Shown here: positions 6,795 to 9,093 of the stretch, piece by piece
Position numbering within the stretch: the stretch's first letter is position 1
Layout: every line of letters begins with the position of its first letter
Source: Acidocella sp. 35-58-6
GTDB taxonomy: Bacteria; Pseudomonadota; Alphaproteobacteria; Acetobacterales; Acetobacteraceae
Reading direction: 5' to 3'
Assembly (NCBI GenBank): GCA_002281005.1
Contig: NCFD01000027.1
Coordinates: 1 to 9,093, forward strand
DNA: 9,093 bases
Made by a program: the position numbers and the translations under genes
The notes under the pieces: generated by a model
The model's database searches: none
Seen by the model: only the letters and a program-made list of their open reading frames with translations
What the model was told of the DNA's origin: nothing

Positions 6795-9089
6795 ATGAAG
6801 CCTGTAACGAATCCTCTCATTATTGCCCCCAGCCTGCTGGCCGCGGATTTTTTGCGTCTTGGCGCCGAAGCCGAGGCGGTTGAAACTGCCGGCGCGGACT
6901 GGCTGCACCTCGATGTGATGGACGGTCATTTCGTGCCCAACATCACCTTCGGGCCGCTGGTGGTGAAGGCGCTGAAGTCACGCAGCAAAATCCCCCTGGA
7001 CGTGCATCTGATGATCGCGCCGGTTGACCCCTACATCGTCGCCTTTGCGGAAGCCGGGGCGGACCATATTAGCGTGCATCCTGAAGCCGGGCCGCATTTG
7101 CACCGCACCCTGCAGCTTATCCGCAGCCTCGGTAAAAAGGCTGGCGTGGTATTGAACCCGGCAACCCCGGTGGATGCCGTGGCGCATGTGCTAAATCTCG
7201 TGGATATCATCATGGTGATGACCGTGAACCCGGGTTTTGGCGGACAGGCCTTTATCGAATCGCAATTGGCAAAAATCGCCACGCTGCGGGGGATGATCGA
7301 CGCCACTGGGCGTCGTATTTATTTGCAGATCGATGGTGGCGTCACGCCGGTCACGGCCCGCGATGTATTGGGTGTCGGGGCGGATTGCTTAGTGGCGGGT
7401 ACGGCGGTGTTTGGCAAACCTGATTATGCCAAAGCGATCGCCGATATCCGGGCGGCGGCACCAAAACCCATCCCGGAACGCGGTCTCGGCGGGATGACAC
7501 AACCGGGAAGTTTCGCCCGCAACGCCAGATTTTTAATCGCCAGACTGCAAAACATGCGTGCGGCGAATTTCCCCGACGCGCCAGCCCTGCCGATCCGCGA
7601 CCCCTGGCCAGGGGACCCCAGCCGGGGCGCACGGCTGGTCAAGGGAGATTTGGAATTTTTGGGCGCTGGCAAGCCGATGCCTACCCGGCCATTTTCGCAT
7701 TTATCGGGGGCGGCTCTGCTGCGGGCACACACACTTGGCTTTAGCTGGCTGCGTGATTTACGAGCATTAGGCACCGATGCCGCACGTTCGCGGGCCCGGC
7801 ATCTGGTGTCGGAGTTCCTGGACGAAGAACATCTGGACCCTTTAAGCGCGAAACCAGATGTTGCCGGGGCACGGATCACGGCTTGGCTGGGCCATTATGA
7901 TTTTTTTGCGGCCTCTGCGAATGATGATTTCCGCCAACAGTTGATGAGCCGGCTGGTGGCCGAGGCACGGACATTGTCAGCCGCACTCCCGGCTGAAGAG
8001 CAAGACGGACGGGCGCTAACGGCGCTGAAGGGGCTGCTCGCGGCCTCAGTAGCGATGCCGGAACATGCCAATTATCTGGCGCGAGGACTGAAATTTTTGA
8101 CCGCCGAGGTCGAGCGGCAGATTTTACCAGATGGCTGCCATATTGAGCGCAGCCCGGCGGCGCATTTGGCGGCATTACAGGATTTATGTGAAATCCGTGC
8201 CTTGTTGCAGGTCGGGAAGATCGCCGCCCCGGTGGCAATGGCGGGCGTTATCGAGCGCATGGCGCTGGCGTTGCGCGCGCTGCGGCATGGCGATGGCGGG
8301 CTGGCGCTGTTCAATGGTTCGAAGGAGGATTTACCGAGCCTCGTCGATTTGGTGCTCAGCCAGGCCGGGCGCAGTGGGCGGGCACCAGCGGTTATCGGTG
8401 CCAGCGGGTTCTACCGGCTAGCCGCGGGCAAAAGCCTCGTGATCATCGACGCTGGCAGCCCACCCGCACCTGGGCTGGACCGCTTTGCCCATGCGGGGAC
8501 GTGCTCATTTGAATTTTCGATCGGCAAGGAAAGGCTGATTGTGAATTGCGGTGCCGCCCCTGCGGCAGGCCCGGAATGGCGTGATGCGCTGCGCTTTACG
8601 GCGGCGCATTCCACGCTCATTATTGCAGATGTTGCCTCCTCGGAACTACGCGAAAACGGACTAGGACGGCGGCCGCTTAACGTCCACGCGCAGCGCCACG
8701 AAGCCGGAGGCGCACATTGGTTGGAGGCCAGCCATGACGGCTGGGGCAAATTATTCGGCGCGGTACACCGGCGGCAATTATACCTCTCCGACAGCGGCGA
8801 GGATTTGCGCGGGGAAGACATTGTAGAAGCCGAACAGCCACAGCCGTTTGTGGTGCGGTTCCATTTGCACCCCAGCGTCACCGCCAGCCTGCAACAGGAC
8901 CACGGTGCGGTGCTGCTGCGCCTGCCCTCTGGCCAGGGTTGGCGGCTGCGGGCTGATCAGGCCAAAATAACGGTTGAGGAAAGCGTGTATTTTGGCCTCA
9001 ACGAACCCCGCCGCGCCGAGCAGGTGGTGTTGACCGGACACCAGGATGGGCCGCAACAGATAAAATGGGCGATCACCAAGGTCGGCTAG
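6795..9089 (+). CDS. Ribulose-phosphate 3-epimerase fused to a heparinase II/III family domain
   Basis: One 764-residue frame encodes two complete proteins. Residues about 8-223 are ribulose-phosphate 3-epimerase (Rpe), a TIM barrel that interconverts ribulose-5-phosphate and xylulose-5-phosphate in the cytosol. It has IAPSLLAADF (10-19, Ser13), LHLDVMDGHFVPN (His38, Asp40), DVHLMI (His71), VNPGFGGQ (144-151) and DGGV (Asp180); the two His and two Asp are the expected metal ligands. Residues about 234-764 match the heparinase II/III-like protein often found beside rsmB and purH in alphaproteobacteria. This part has DPWPGDP (269-275), GFSWLRDLRAL (315-325), ILPDGCHIERSP (443-454), HAGTCSFEFSIG (566-577), AHSTLIIAD (604-612) and IKWAITKV (756-763). 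Its first half looks helical and its second half is a beta-rich sandwich. There is no signal peptide or membrane segment, so the heparinase-like half should stay in the cytosol. Its substrate is unknown and lyase activity is not demonstrated by sequence. A frameshift artefact joining two genes cannot be excluded. Confidence 0.9.
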   Translation: MKPVTNPLIIAPSLLAADFLRLGAEAEAVETAGADWLHLDVMDGHFVPNITFGPLVVKALKSRSKIPLDVHLMIAPVDPYIVAFAEAGADHISVHPEAGPHLHRTLQLIRSLGKKAGVVLNPATPVDAVAHVLNLVDIIMVMTVNPGFGGQAFIESQLAKIATLRGMIDATGRRIYLQIDGGVTPVTARDVLGVGADCLVAGTAVFGKPDYAKAIADIRAAAPKPIPERGLGGMTQPGSFARNARFLIARLQNMRAANFPDAPALPIRDPWPGDPSRGARLVKGDLEFLGAGKPMPTRPFSHLSGAALLRAHTLGFSWLRDLRALGTDAARSRARHLVSEFLDEEHLDPLSAKPDVAGARITAWLGHYDFFAASANDDFRQQLMSRLVAEARTLSAALPAEEQDGRALTALKGLLAASVAMPEHANYLARGLKFLTAEVERQILPDGCHIERSPAAHLAALQDLCEIRALLQVGKIAAPVAMAGVIERMALALRALRHGDGGLALFNGSKEDLPSLVDLVLSQAGRSGRAPAVIGASGFYRLAAGKSLVIIDAGSPPAPGLDRFAHAGTCSFEFSIGKERLIVNCGAAPAAGPEWRDALRFTAAHSTLIIADVASSELRENGLGRRPLNVHAQRHEAGGAHWLEASHDGWGKLFGAVHRRQLYLSDSGEDLRGEDIVEAEQPQPFVVRFHLHPSVTASLQQDHGAVLLRLPSGQGWRLRADQAKITVEESVYFGLNEPRRAEQVVLTGHQDGPQQIKWAITKVG
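7494..9089 (+). other. Heparinase-like module with a possible internal ATG start
   Basis: Met234 (ATG 7494) is where a stand-alone heparinase-like protein of 531 residues would begin, and family members usually start with a similar short basic helix (here FARNARFLIARLQ). Rpe proteins are normally about 220-230 residues, so Met234 follows directly after a full Rpe. The bases before it are GGCGGG with no spacer, so a well-placed ribosome binding site is missing. I therefore favour translation as one polypeptide, with separate internal initiation as the alternative. Confidence 0.45.
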
Positions 9090-9093
9090 CTTC

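Noticed and set aside
7424..7879. Minus-strand open frame opposite the fusion junction
   Set aside because: It has no recognisable domain and lies entirely opposite conserved heparinase-like coding sequence.

Overview
This window looks like ordinary chromosome from an alphaproteobacterium, most likely from the Acetobacteraceae/Rhodospirillales. That placement is an inference. It rests on a hopanoid-type RND transporter (HpnN), a ribbon-helix-helix protein of the GHRTSxxLEPEFW type, moderately high G+C, the close resemblance of PheT and the heparinase-like protein to versions I know from that group, and the gene order rsmB, rpe, heparinase-like. I see no insertion sequence, phage gene, CRISPR array or integrase.

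Layout. Positions 1-2136 (+) hold the 3' nine-tenths of pheT (phenylalanyl-tRNA synthetase beta), cut by the left window edge. Converging on it from the right is a minus-strand group read in the order yggT (5267-4959), hpnN (4912-2321) and a 66-residue ribbon-helix-helix protein (2337-2137). The last two overlap by 17 bases. The last stop codon abuts the pheT stop codon inside a TGATCA palindrome, so there is no intergenic DNA between the converging genes. A 139-base gap (5268-5406) separates yggT from the plus-strand group: tRNA-Ala(CGC) at 5407-5482, rsmB at 5496-6719, and a long gene at 6795-9089.

The most unusual item is that last gene. It is one uninterrupted reading frame joining a complete ribulose-phosphate 3-epimerase (residues about 1-223) to a complete heparinase II/III-family domain (residues about 234-764). 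The junction carries an ATGA, the typical start/stop overlap of adjacent bacterial genes, in a register suggesting two formerly overlapping genes that became joined.

How the genes relate. pheT, tRNA-Ala and rsmB serve translation (tRNA charging, the tRNA itself, and 16S rRNA methylation). yggT, hpnN and the small DNA-binding protein form a probable membrane-related transcription unit. The fused epimerase belongs to central pentose metabolism, and the role of its heparinase-like half is unknown. Apart from the fusion and some tight gene packing, I see no convincing sign of a wholly new system here.
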